The position numbers and the translations under genes are program-made. 64,000 nucleotides of DNA from Rhodamnia argentea. Its lineage: Eukaryota > Streptophyta > Magnoliopsida > Myrtales > Myrtaceae. The stretch lies in the NCBI RefSeq assembly GCF_020921035.1, contig NC_063157.1, positions 3,286,001 through 3,350,000 of the forward strand. The letters are read 5' to 3'. Shown here piece after piece: positions 40,670-52,756 of this stretch; the stretch's first letter is position 1; every line of letters starts with the position of its first letter. The notes beneath the pieces are model-generated. The model searched no databases and was not told where the DNA came from. It saw only the letters and a program-made list of their open reading frames with translations.

Positions 40670-41781
40670 TTCCTTCATGCATCATTAGTCATGACTGGGC
40701 TCCATCTCTCTGGTAACATCAACCTTTGCAACCTTCCAAATACTCTAACGCGACAAACTTCCCTCCGTCGCCGTCAATTTGATGGTGAGTCGAGTCCACA
40801 AGAAACCCCGTCTCAAGTGTCTCTCAATTATTAGGTGACTGAAAGATTTGTCCCCATCCTAATTCAACTTCATCAAGTCTCTCCATTCGAGTGGCAAAAC
40901 CCAATATCCTTCTCAGAGCGTAATTGGGTCCTTGCTAGTGCCTGATTTAAACGCGAGAACTGTCGCTAGTGATGAAGAGCTCGATCGTCTCACGACCAAT
41001 TGGACTCGCACGGCTCCCAGGCGATCGGGTTTCGTTCGTGTCGTGAAAAGAACGCAAATAAAAAGCGGAGTTAAAAAAAGTATGAAGCGTCGAGGATTAA
41101 TTAGTACCGCATAGATAATCATATGTTAGCAAAAAAATAGGGGCAAAAAAAAAAAAAAAAGACAAGAAGAGGCAGTGCCGAATGGAACAAATAGTAATCT
41201 GGATTCCTCTTTTGTACAATTATTAAAGACTCTTCCCCGAGTCAAACGAAGCAGCATCATGTATGAGACTGTATTTCCCCGCCTCGTCACCGTCCGCTGG
41301 ACAGGTCCGCGTTATTCTCTCTGTTTCCCCGATCGGCGATGTAGTCGGGCCGACTAACGGTGCCCGTGGGTCAACCCGAATCCCCCTCTTGTCGGACACC
41401 CGGCGCGGGTTACTCAACCTTGCTCGGGTTTCTCTTTTCCGAGAAAAATTATCTCTTTTACTTCCTTATCTCTCATCCACTGAATTAAGCATCGGAGGGT
41501 CCTCCCAAGACCGAGTCTCGAAGACTTTCTCTTGGCTTCGCGGTGTGCAACTAGGCCCCGATCCTCCGGCGGTTCGTGATAGCCTAGCGGGATATTATTA
41601 TTATTATTTTTTTGGGAATTTCGAGATAACTAAAACTAGCGTAGAGCCAAAAAAAAAAAAAAAAACTAGCATAGAAGAAAAAGAAGAACGACGAAGAATT
41701 CAGGACGGGAGAAGTTGAGACGATTCGTGTCGTTTTTTCTATTTTTCCATCGAACCTTAAAGAAGAACACCTTCCATTCGA

Positions 41782-41861
41782 GGCCCAAGAAGCTTGCACA
41801 ATATGGCCCATCGATTGTAAGGCACTCGATAAGAATTCTTCATGGGCTCTCAACGGGCCCA
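41782..41861. promoter_or_regulatory. Site II (TGGGCY) cluster, possible displaced MED6 promoter
   Basis: Four TGGGCC/TGGGCT-type motifs lie within 80 bp: GGCCCA at 41782-41787 and 41805-41810, TGGGCT at 41843-41848 and GGGCCCA at 41855-41861. Site II elements bind TCP factors and typify promoters of housekeeping genes. A CT microsatellite follows at 41978-41996, as in other gene leaders in this window. The LINE fragment begins about 120 bp further on, between this block and MED6. That MED6 once used it is inference. Confidence 0.4.
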
Positions 41862-42111
41862 GAAAGCATTCATTAGTAAGACAGAACCGAAAACTTTTAA
41901 TGAACGTTCTTTAAATTCAACGTATTGTATAATTTCATTATTGTCGAATGGAGTAGCTAAAATATTTAAAAATATTATCTCTCTCTCTCTCTCTCTATGT
42001 ATACCACTATAGATTACTACATAAGTTTTCATAATCAGGAATATATATATATATATATATATTTTTTTTCAAATTTGTTTCAAGTACAAATTAGAAGTCA
42101 ATTCTCATCAG

Positions 42112-43486
42112 GTACAGCCGCATTCAGGAGTTCCTTCTTTGGTTGCAGCCCTTATTACTTTGTCGGCACAATGGGATACTACCCTAATTTCATCTTTATT
42201 TCCTCCCGCAATTGCTACTGAGATTCTCGCCATTCCCCTAAACCCATTATTGCCCGAAGATAAACTCATCTGGACGTTACATCACACCGGCCTCTATACA
42301 GTTAAGTCTTCCTACAAGCAATCCTATTCAGCCTTCCCGTGTCAACCATCAACTGCACCATCTTCTTCCTATCAACGACCCCCCACTTTATGGTCAACTC
42401 TTTGGAAACAACCCATCCCCCCAAAAATCAAGCATTTTCTTTGGCGAGTTTCCCATGATGCATTGTCTACTGCTGTGAACTTAATGAAGTGGAAGATCTT
42501 ACCAGATTCTTCTTGTGCCATATGCCGTCGAGCTCCTGAAACCCTCGAGCATCTCCTGCTCCTATGCCCTTGGACAAAAAAGGTTTGGCAGGATCAGCAA
42601 CTTAATCTAAAAATTATCCCATGAACAATCACAAGAATTGAAGATTGGCTTTTACAGATGTTGTCTGGTTGCTCTCAGTCATCTCGGCCTTCTAACGCTA
42701 TCATTGCCCACACCCTCTGGCAAATTTGGAAGGCACGGAACCAATTCATTTTTCGACAGCAGCCTCCCAATAAATGGTATGTTCTACAAGTAGCAAACGC
42801 GAATAATCTCAGCTTCTTGCGATGGCACCCTCAAGCGACTCGGGTGAATGATAGACAGAGCAATCCAACGAATAAGGGACAGAGGTGCGCTGATTTACTT
42901 GTTTTGTGGATTCCCCCTCCAGCGGGAACAAGGAAATTGAATGTGGATGGATCGCTCGTTCTAGGTGAGAAAACTGGCGCGGTGGCTGGCCTCCTACGAG
43001 ATTCACAAGGTCGTTGTTTGGATAGATTTGCCCTAACAGTGTCTGCTTTAGATCCAGAACAAATTGAGGCTATTGCCTGCCGCAAGGCCCTTCGTCTATG
43101 CGTTAACCGCCGACTTCGTGATCCAGTTGTTGTCGAATCTGATAGTAGTAATGTGGTTGTTGCTATTCGACATCTTCAACGATCACCTTGTTCCATCGAT
43201 GACGCCCTCTCTCTTCAGACAGCGTGTACGTCATCTCCTATTCTGCAAGAATGTATTCTGCTATTGGACCGGGTTATGACCTCAGTGTCCTTTGGGCAAT
43301 GCCCACGTATTGCAAACCAGGCCGCGCACTGGCTGGGCCAGGCCCAGAGGCACGGCGTTTTACCTTGCAACTGGCTCTTGTACCCACCCCCTATACTTAA
43401 GGTGCTCCTTTGCTCGGAGGCCTACTTCTCTTGTAACTTGACTTAATGTTTGTTTCTAATAAAACATGCCTTTGATAAAAAAAAAA
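42112..43486 (+). pseudogene. 5'-truncated non-LTR retrotransposon (LINE): zf-RVT and RNase H-like domains
   Basis: A single reading frame on the plus strand encodes the C-terminal part of a plant LINE ORF2. First comes the reverse-transcriptase zinc-binding region, with PPKIKHFLWRVSHDALST and a CAIC...H-x4-C pattern. After a TGA at 42622-42624, in the same frame, comes an RNase H-like domain: KLNVDGSLVLGEKTGAVAGL, EQIEAIACRKALRL, VVESDSSNVV, ANQAAHWLGQ, ending at 43446. The acidic residues of the RNase H site appear retained. A polyadenylation-like AATAAA and a ten-base poly-A (43477-43486) close the element. The reverse transcriptase and endonuclease parts are missing, so it is dead. The left boundary is approximate. 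Confidence 0.85.
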
Positions 43487-43993
43487 CTCTTTACAATCCA
43501 ACTTCAAAGCACTTTAACCACTATTGCCCCAGTGGCCAAGGGAGAGATGGGGAGTTTGATTCCCCACCTTTTCGTGATTTGAGGGTGGCACAAGTGAGCA
43601 AAGGATCAAAATTTCACAATGTGTACTTAGCGCACACGGTGTGCTTATAAAATAGAATTTGATAAGATAGAATTAGATTAAAAAAAATTCTTAGCACTTT
43701 AATTTAGTGTGAAATACTTAAAAATTAGAAATTCACATAATTGTTTTATAATTTTCTGTAATTAAACTAAGCAAAAAAATTTATTTACCTTGTCTTGCTT
43801 TTTGTTTGCATAGAAATAAAATATATAGCAAATCGTACTATTTTTTTTTATTTTATTTTTAAGGTTGTGGATTTCATTTTCCTTTTCTGGAAATCAATAA
43901 GGACTCTCCGGAATAACAGATCGCTGAATCAACTCCGTTGATCCTCGGTCAGACTCGGAGCTTTCCTCGTCGTCTACTTCACTCGCTCCCTCT

Positions 43994-46900
43994 ATGGCGA
44001 CCCCGCCACTGGGGATGATAATGCAGCCGCCCTCCGACGGGAACCCAGTGGCCGCGCAGCCGCCGGCGACAGACATGACGGGGATATGCTTCCGCGACCA
44101 GCTATGGCTGAACACGTACCCGCTCGACCGCAACCTCGTGTTCGACTACTTCGCCCACTCTCCTTTCTACGACTACACCTGCAACAACGAGAAGCTCCGG
44201 TCGCGATCCATTCACCCGCTCGACATGTCCCACCTATCGTAAGATGATCGAGCCTACTAACATTTTTCTTGCTCGTTACCGATTCATGCGGGTAATGCCA
44301 TTATTTGGATGGCACCCTTTTGTTACGTAGATGTTTGCGAACTGAAAGGGGTCGATTTGATGTTTTGTGATTGGTTGATTGAGATTGGCTGAAGTTGCTC
44401 TCCTGATTGAGCTCTTGAAAGTGGAATTTGATTGTTTGTTTGTCGGTGTTATACTAGGGAAATGCAAGCCCTCGTAATCTAAGAAAACAAAGTTGTAGCC
44501 CGAGCTTGGGGAGGCCTCTTCTGGTGCTTGGTCATTTCCTGGTTGAAATGGCAAAGAAGCTTGAGATGCTTCAAATTGCCTTAGCCTTTTGATCAAATAA
44601 GTTGCACTGAATTAGGTATCTTTAGCCAGAAAAGTGCTTTTTGGCAACTTCATTGGACAGCGATGCGCTTTTTCATGAAAGGGCGAGAGTGCTCGTCAAC
44701 TCTTAATTTGGTGTCTTGCCGATTTTCTGACCCAATTAGGTAAACTTCGTTGCCACCTGTTTGATAATTTTTCATGAGGTGGTGGAGTGGAAGGCCTGGG
44801 TCAGAGGCCTAGCGGTTGTTCTCCATACCCTTTAAGGGTTTAGATACAAGTACTATGCTTTTCACATTTTGAGGACTGAGAAATTAGCGTGAATTGGGGG
44901 CTAGGGTCCGAGAGCTTCTCTTCCGTGTACTCCAATTACGGTTCAAGTAATTTTCTGCTTCTCCCTTGCCTGGGAATGGAGGCCAGTGGCCAGATCACGT
45001 AAATCACTGCTCTAATTTCCTGCTTTTTCGATTTTAATTTTAGTTTATCGTCATTCTGATTAACATTGACGCTGCTGCTTGAGTATGATTCCTCTCTTTT
45101 ATTGTTCGAAAATGATTGCGAAATTTTCAAGATGATGATTTTCACTAACATATCCGGGTTATTACAGTCCCATTCATCTGCATGCCGGGTGCCTGCATTT
45201 GTGAATAGGTTTGCTTTTATAGATAATTTGACAGCTGAATAAGCTATTGCGCCGTATTATCTCACGAAGTTGTATCATACCTTTTGTTCATTATTTTCCA
45301 AATAGTTATGATCGCCATTGCATCAGTGCACACATTTTCTGCTTCTAGGGTCCTCAGAACAATTGTTAGCTATGAATGAGTGCATTCATTTGCCTTGATA
45401 TGTTGACGTTGACGTCAAGATGACTGAGATCTTGCGCTTTAAATATGAAATACATCCGGGTGGCAAGTTGCTGGAACCTATTATATCATACAAGGTGCTC
45501 TCCTGATTGGAAAATGAGATTAATGTTTGACTTTTTTCTTACAGGAAATTTACAGGCGTTGAATACGCGCTGAGTGAAGTATTGGAACCTAACCTTTTCG
45601 TTATCCGTAAGCAAAAGAGGGATGGTCCTGATAAAGTGACGCATATGCTAACTTACTATGTCTTGGATGGTTCAGTATACCAAGCACCACAGCTATCCAG
45701 TGTCTTTGCTGCTCGGATAGTAAGTCATTACGACTTTTCTTCTACTACTATTGCAACTCCTTAGGTTAGTGTACCATTGGTAACTAATTTTCATATTACC
45801 ATTTCGATGCAATGTGAAGAAAAGCAAGCCTCCGTTGATCCTGGATTGTTTCATTGTTTCTACTGGTTTATCATCTTCTGATGGTGCCACAGCACTACTG
45901 TACTTGCTATGTCTTGTTGATGTCTATTCGAGAGGTGATGCCAATATCACTTAATTTGTTTGCACCCATTACAGGGGAGGGCTCTTTACCATATATCAAA
46001 GGCTTTTACTACAGCTGCCTCCAAGTTGGAGAAGATTGGTTACGGTACTTGACATTCGTTCCATACTCGTATGATGATGGAAAAATGGAACTTGGTTTTG
46101 TTACTTATAGAATATGTTTCTGTACATTTGGAATCTGGAATTATTTCAAGACTAAAAAGTGTGATTAGCATCAAGCTGTGCAGCTTCATCTCTCTAACAT
46201 GAGTTTTGACAAGAACTATTTTTCTGTCATACTTGATGCAGTTGATGGTGAAGATGAGAGTTCAGCATCAGATTCAAAGGTAACCAAGGAGACCATAGAC
46301 ATCAAGGAAGTTAAGCGGATTGATCACATTCTTGCGTCACTACAGCGCAGGGTAATATTAAATACTTGCTATCTACTGAGGAATTCGTGAGGTGAACAAT
46401 CAATGTACTAGTGAGAATGTGGTAATTGAAAGACAGTCACTAGATATCTTTGATTGGATCATGCTCTTGCTGTGGTTCTGTTGTAGAGCGAGAATATGGT
46501 AAAGATGGTCAAGAGACCAACATGATCTTGGGAATGTAATTGGAGTTTGTTCTTAAGGATGCTGGCAATTGGCTTTCTTTGGACAATGTCATGAAAAGAA
46601 ATCTACTGGGAATGCTCTGATTCTTGTATTGCAGTATGTTCGGTCTTTCTACGATCTGGCACTGTTGTCATAAAAAGAAAATTAGATAAGTACCATCTTG
46701 GAATCTCTGTCCAAATGGTCAATTATGGAGAGAACCACATGAGGATAAGGTTATGCTGTTTTGGTTCGCTTCTCTTTCAGAAATATAGTCTTAACTGCTA
46801 AAAATTTATTTTTACCTTGGTTTCTGATTGTTTCCTTCCTAAATGGTACATGCAGCTACCACCAGCCCCTCCGCCGCCGCCATTCCCTGAGGGCTACACT

Positions 46901-47011
46901 CCGCCAACTAAAGAAGCAGAGAAAAGTGCAGAGACTCCGCAAGCAGCAGATTCAGCGCCTTCCATTGATCCCATAATTGATCAAGGCCCTGCTAAAAGGA
47001 TGAAGTTTTGA
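43994..47011 (+). CDS. MED6: Mediator complex subunit MED6
   Basis: Five exons, plus strand: 43994-44238, 45545-45719, 45975-46044, 46242-46351 and 46856-47011. They total 756 nt (251 aa), near the Arabidopsis length. The start is [16 protein letters not shown]. The MED6 domain covers about residues 28-160: [77 protein letters not shown] and [17 protein letters not shown] conserved helix ([10 protein letters not shown]) precedes a proline-rich tail ([14 protein letters not shown]) and the end GPAKRMKF, a possible nuclear signal. MED6 is a head-module subunit bridging activators and RNA polymerase II. Transposon DNA lies directly upstream, with the next gene on the left 13.5 kb away. The gene is convergent with the GDSL lipase. 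Confidence 0.95.
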
Positions 47012-48077
47012 AAAATGAAGAGCAGTTCTCCCAGATTGACATCCTATAAAAACCTTAAAAGAAGAGCCATTCTTGTGACCATCAACTTATCCACACAATG
47101 ACTTGGGAGAAGTCTGTTATAGTGAACCGCTCAGCTCTTGCATTAGACAAAGAAAGAACAAGCCTTCTCGGTTTGATTCTCTGTTTTATCTTTTATATTT
47201 ATTGTATGGTGGATTGACTCGACACAAGCTCAAGTTTGAATTTGATCCATGGAGAAGGATGATCAAAGGTTGTCCTCCACCAGTTCACATGCAAAGGGTT
47301 TAGAGTTTGGACTGCAATTCAACAGTTAGAATGAGTACTCTTTTCTTAATATATATCAAATGAATACTCTTTTCTTAATATTTATCAAATTTCCGCGGTC
47401 TATGATTAGTGTTTTGTTGCCACCCGAGTCTTTGACGAGCTGTCGAATGACCAATTATATTTTCATTCCAGGCTAAAGAAGCAAGAGATGTCTCAAGACT
47501 TGATTCTGTACTCTTAGTCTGTTCGAATCAGATTCTTGGATGACTGTCTTCTGGTAACTAAACATTATTAGGCAATAGACAGATTATTCTGTCTGGCTTG
47601 ATAAGAATCTGGTTATGTGATCCTCAGGAAAACACCCTAAACTAGGGGGAACAGCCCGAAGAAAGCGCGGTCTTCTGTTCGCTAGCAGATCTGACTTCTT
47701 TTCTTTTTCGGTGTTAAAAGAAGGAGAGCAGGGTGCGCTTAACTGCAGGAGGCATGCCATGCCGTCTTCAGCAAACAAAGTGATCTATAACAAATGGCGG
47801 AAGCAGTTCGATACAAGATTCCATGACTTAGCTATTCATCGCCGTTCAATTATAACAGTTACAAGAAATTATTGGCCTCTTTCAACAATCAAGAATAATT
47901 CTCCAATTGATTCTACAAATTATTATCCTTTCTTGTAAATTCCCCCTCCACATTTCCCCCTCTTGATCTGACAGAGAGATATTGAACCTTTGCCATTGGA
48001 GGGCAGCTACATTGAGCGCTCAATGATCATAAGTCAAATGAGTTAATGGTTCACCTTCTGAGGTCGAAGACCTTCAG
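47012..48077. other. Convergent intergenic region between MED6 and GDSL lipase
   Basis: This gap holds both 3' flanks. A 29-bp unit is present twice at 47332-47390 (tgagtactcttttcttaata-like). No gene, RNA or mobile element is recognised. Confidence 0.55.
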
Positions 48078-50907
48078 TCAAAGACCCTCAAAGAGATTTT
48101 TCAGACTACAAGGGCTCGGACTAGAATAAATGCCATCTCCACTCCACATCTGATGCGCTAGCTGCTCATAAGCCCTCTCAGTTAGATGGAAAGAGTCCCA
48201 AAACACATGCTCACTGGGACTCTCGCACAGCTCAAACTCCTTCACTATCCGTTTCCCTCCGCAGCTGAAGACTCCTCTGTATCTCCCTGTTCCACAGCAT
48301 GCCACTTTCCCTGCCTTGAAACCTTCATCATGATGGAGAAAGAAACTGTTTGTTAGTACTCTGTTCTAAAGAAAAAGGCCACTTTTTGGAACTAGAACTA
48401 TCCTTCAGTTAATTCTTCCTTTGACCATTCAAATCGAAACATTCTGTGTATGCACTGACTTTAGTTGAATGTAAGTGCTCCATGAGCAAAGCAGGATTGA
48501 AACACTGGGTACAATGATTCTCACCGTATCTGAGGGGGTGATTCATTCTCTGTCTGAGATTGCTGTGGAAGTCGTAGAGGGAATATCTGAAACCCATGAG
48601 CTGATGCTCGAGTTTCACCAGGAGTTTAGAGAGAGCACGATTGTGCAACTTTGCTAGTGATGAAGCTTCTTCCAAGCACCTCCCTCTCTCCTCTGCTTTG
48701 ATTATCCTCATTCCTGGAAGACACCCCAGTGGAGGTAGGTTGATGAACCCAAATTTCCTCCCCCCTATTCCATATATCTCCTGCCAAATTTCATCAAAAA
48801 CTGCTCTCTCAGCCCCACCACACACACCAAAAGAAGAAGAAGAAAACCATTTCTTCCATTGCCACATAAGTACCTACTAAAAGTCAACAACTTAAATCTC
48901 CCCAGAACCTCTTCTTTTGTGAAACTCCTTATGTTACCGGAAAAAAGAATCGTTTGGTTAATCTAAAATCAGCTATTTTATGCTAAACTACATCGAACTT
49001 CCTAAGATCAAATTGACTGTTCACTCTCTCGTCGATAGAAATTCCGGTTGCGGTGGTCAAAGTAGCTCCGAACAACGAGGAGGCGACTCGATGTTACCTC
49101 CGTTATGAAGAGGTATTATGGTACTCCCCACCAAAGTGAAACTGTGCCAAGCTCAATGTCCCTCTCAAAATGCCAACCAGTGCTACCTCGCCAACCTAGC
49201 TATTCAACAACCAAAAAGGGCGCCTAAAGGAGATCTAGAATTGCCGAGGCTCTAGCCATCAATAGAAAGCAGAAATAATTGCACCTCTTACTTTGATAAC
49301 TGCTGTCAAATTTCCAATCACCATTCCCACATACTTTGACCTGGAGTACCAGCTCAGGATGGTGGAATTAGTCAAGAAAGGGCTCATGTAATCATTGCTT
49401 CCTATGCTGAACATGTAAACTCCCCTGGAGATTGTCCACCCTGCTTTGGCTCTGCCTAACTCCTGTCTCAACTGGGTCTCTGCCTCCTTGAAGTAACTCA
49501 GTTGCGTTTGGAGACCAATCACCTGAAAAAGGAAGAGAAATTTGAATAAGAAACATGCAATTTAGGCATTGTGAAAGTGAGTTCTTGAAGATCTTTTCCT
49601 TGAAGGAAGTGGCTGCAAGGTATTTTCATGGACCCGCATGCTAGTAATTTATCAAAAGCTATTACCAAACTGAGTCTTAATCATAGGGCGGGGCGTAAAA
49701 ACTAAAAAGGATTGTATTAATACGTGCCTCGCATACTTAATTAAAAAGAAAAAAATAGGACTTTTAGAATACTGGTTAAGCAACGTTTTATTGAAATTGG
49801 CGCATGAAAATCTTAAATTTTTTCATTCGATTTTCTTAACAAGTGCCTCAAAAAACTTTACTTTAGCAAATATTAGAAGGTTTGAAAACTCGAAGTAATC
49901 AAACTCCAAACAAATTGAACCAATACAAAGAAAATAAACAGAATAAAAAAAGGGCAGGCTAACGTCAAAATGACAGATTCCCATTAATCGCCAATGGCGC
50001 CAGAAAGCACCCTTTTGTTTTATTGACAGTCCCCCACCATTCAAGACACACGAATCGACAACATGCGTCTGACGAATTTCCGTAGCGAAACATGTCACGA
50101 CAGTTTTACCTCCACGTTGGGTCCAGCGAAAAGTGCCAAAAGAACGAGGTGCAAAATTCAATAGTAAATCTTGATCTGATCTCCTGTGGGGATGAAGTTG
50201 AGACCAAACCCTAGTGGGGAATAATCAAGAAACTTGACCCATTTACGTACCGACCCTTGGAATGTTTCCACCAGAGCACCAGCGCCTGCAGATGCAAAGT
50301 TCACCCCATACCTCCAATGATGAAGAACCCCAGGTTGAAGGTAAGGTGGAATTAATGGCAGCTCTGCATACTCCGCTGCAACATAATGCAAATGAAAAAC
50401 CCAGTTTTCTCTTTTTTCTTTTTAATATGCAGAAGTTAAACTAGGAGGAGCATTCATAGTACATGATTGGACAGGAAGACTTGAGCAGAAAGGCAGACAG
50501 AATATTTGTTGGTTTACCGGAAACTGCATTTGGAAAAAAGAGAAGGACATGGAAGCGCCCCACCAGGAAAGAAAAAGGTGCAGAAACATAATTGATGAGT
50601 AATGTGACTATTGCTTACCAATGAAATCCGATACCAAGCGGCCGTCCGAGAACCGCCCTGTCGGGAACTTGAAGTAGGTCTCTCCGTAAGGCCAGAAATT
50701 CGCCTGGTCGAGGGTGGTGGTGTTTATGTAGTTGTTGTTGCCGGGGTCGAGGAACGAGTCGCCGAAGGCAAAGAGAGCGGCTCTGCGGTCAGGCTCCGCG
50801 TGGCAATCGGAGGTCGTGGTGGCCAGGAGCAGGAGGAGGAGTAGATGGAGATGGAGATGGAGATGGAGGGAGAGGTTGAAGGAGGAGGAAGTGGGGAGGG
50901 CAGCCAT
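48078..50907 (-). CDS. GDSL esterase/lipase (SGNH hydrolase), secreted
   Basis: Five exons, minus strand: 50907-50619, 50375-50251, 49522-49292, 48780-48525 and 48322-48078. They total 1146 nt (381 aa), typical for plant GDSL lipases, and the layout of five exons is the common one. The N-terminus is a signal peptide with a leucine/histidine run. Block I is AFGDSFLDPGNNNYI with Ser51; block II is GVNFASAGAG; block III is SIGSNDY with Asn181; block V is WDSFHLTE with Asp343 and His346. All four catalytic elements are present, so the enzyme should be active on ester substrates in the cell wall or apoplast. Similarity of AEYAELPLIPPYLQPG and NLPPLGCLP is closest to the GLIP1-5 group (defence-linked in Arabidopsis), which is a suggestion only. 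An upstream in-frame ATG at 50946 would add 13 residues before the signal peptide and is less likely. Confidence 0.94.
50842..50872. repeat. Hexanucleotide repeat in the GDSL signal peptide
   Basis: A GGAGAT/GATGGA hexamer is repeated about five times in tandem. On the coding strand it specifies alternating Leu and His (SLHLHLHLHLL) inside the hydrophobic core of the signal peptide. Slippage here would change the core length by two residues at a time. Confidence 0.8.
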
Positions 50908-52756
50908 GGCTGACTTTGGTTGCTCAGTGTTTTGTTTATGTTGCATGCTTTCAGTCTTGTCTCCAACGGCGGAGGGCCTTTTTAAAATATTTGTCTTTTG
51001 CTTGAAAAGTAATTAAGATTAAAATCTTTTTTAATCATTCTTTTTTTTTCCAATAAATGCAGATCTGAGGTTTGACTTTTTTTGGGTCAATTTTTGTAAG
51101 TTAATTGCGTTTTGACTGTGCTGGTTTGGCACGCGAAAAAAAAAAATCTACTGTTTTACATAAAATTAAGAAACTTTACATATTTACAAGTAAGCAAAAG
51201 AGAGGATTGTATAATTTATTTACTTTTTTGAGTGTTTTGCAAACAACATTACAAGAAAAGATAATTAATTCAGCACGCGCAATTAGGAGATATATGCGAA
51301 ATCTTTAGAACTATGAAGAATTAAAGAGAAAGACGAAGAATCTTTTAAATATATAGGTAACAACACTTAATATTTTTTTTGTTATTATGGTGTAGACAAT
51401 AATCTATAGATATAATTGATTTCGCTCGGTTGAAAATAAATAGTTATTTTCTTTCCAATTTTTGTTTTTGTTTTTTTGACAGAAAATGAGACGAGTGAAC
51501 ATGAAATCTACCGGGCTATTGGCGGATAATATAAATTTCCTTTTGCTCTAGTTTGCTACATTGAGAAAATTATTTTTAGGGTACGGATCTCTATGGTTTG
51601 TTGATGATTGAAATGCAAAGTCTTGGGGGGGGGGTCACAACACAACTTGATTTTGGATCTAAACCATGAACGGTTTGAAAAACCAGACATTTGTTAATTT
51701 TCCACCTCGGGGTTCTCAAAACGCGTGCACTTGTTTTGGAGTCTAATAAGTCCCGAGAGACAAACAGGTAAATAAATATATTCTTTTTCGATTTTTTAAT
51801 AGATTTATTGTGGAGGGAAAATTACTAAAAAAGGTTTTTAACATATTGTAATTATGACAATTCAATCGTTCCGACCAATTTTTTGACCAATTTTAATTGA
51901 TATTTTATTATTTTCGATTTTTTTTTTCAAAGGTGTCTTTTCTCTTATTCTTCCTCATTTGGCCGGTTGCTAAGCTCGATGACCGATTAGAGTCGAGGGA
52001 AGGCGAAGCTCGCCATCGCAGGGCGAGGTTGAGCGTCGCCCGGATCCGGCGAGGCCCACCTTGCCATGGATGAGTTACATGTGGATCAATTTACGAGAAT
52101 TTTGGAGGCTAGAACTCAAGTGCCACATTGGTTTGATAATTGTCAATATCCAAATTGGGTCGTAATGGTGAGAAATCATTTATGACATGTATCGGTCCAT
52201 TCTATTTAATTGAGACAGACCAAGAGTCGTGCCGCATTCGTGCATTGATTTTAACTATGTTACTAGGAGCGAATCATATTCATCAAGATATAGTTTTATG
52301 TCGAGTATTAATCAATTCAGCTAATTTTTCAGGTTGTATAAGATAAATTAAACATGTAGAGAAGAATTCATTGAACAAACACAATTTGGCAATCTACCGG
52401 AAATCTTTAGGCGACGAGCGAAAATTATCCATGTCAATACCGATTGCGCCGTATAAAAAAACCGACGTTTACGTCGGTGATTTTTCAAGCCAAAATTTAC
52501 TGAAATAACTATATGACCAATCGGCAAAAATTTCTATAACTAAATTTGAAAAATTAAAAAAATTAGATTTGAATTGACACGTGTAAAATAAATTAAGAAC
52601 TGCTCCGATAATTATCCGGGCGAGTTATGTAAGCTCTAATGTGCATGTGCTTACCGCTTGCGTGTCAGCACTAAGTAAGGGCGGCGATGGATCGGTTGAC
52701 GAGCATGGGAAGGCCGTGACCCTATCGTGCGGATATTTTTTTCACATAGTTTCTGA
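50908..52756. other. Intergenic, AT-rich, no gene recognised
   Basis: The first ~100 bp are the GDSL promoter/leader. A GC-rich segment at 51960-52070 resembles the GC-rich words of the 39051-39783 element. A short stretch near 52140-52346 forms an open frame on the plus strand with no similarity I can name. Elsewhere the sequence is AT-rich with homopolymer runs. Confidence 0.45.

Larger units (their letters stand above)
30427..43993. other. Transposon-rich gene-poor island between SAC gene and MED6
   Basis: This 13.6-kb gap contains, in order: the probable SAC 5' leader with a GA tract (30846-30871); a 170-bp tandem array (31948-32600); inverted-repeat elements near 33695-34010 and 34019-34546; an AT-rich foldback near 35630-36010; an isolated G-box cluster (36098-36318); a GA tract at 38284-38308; a terminal-inverted-repeat element at 39051-39783; an AGGG-family foldback at about 39866-40669; a site-II cluster (41782-41861); and a truncated LINE (about 42112-43486). 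Stretches not listed (for example 36400-38280 and 40670-41780) show no recognisable gene. Confidence 0.6.

Noticed and set aside
40913-41718. Several frames, one of 151 codons
   Set aside because: No motif recognised; the longest runs through low-complexity and a lysine-rich A-run, so it is unlikely to be a gene.
52140-52346. 68-codon frame that looked superficially protein-like
   Set aside because: I could not assign it to any family or organelle sequence, and flanking splice signals are absent.
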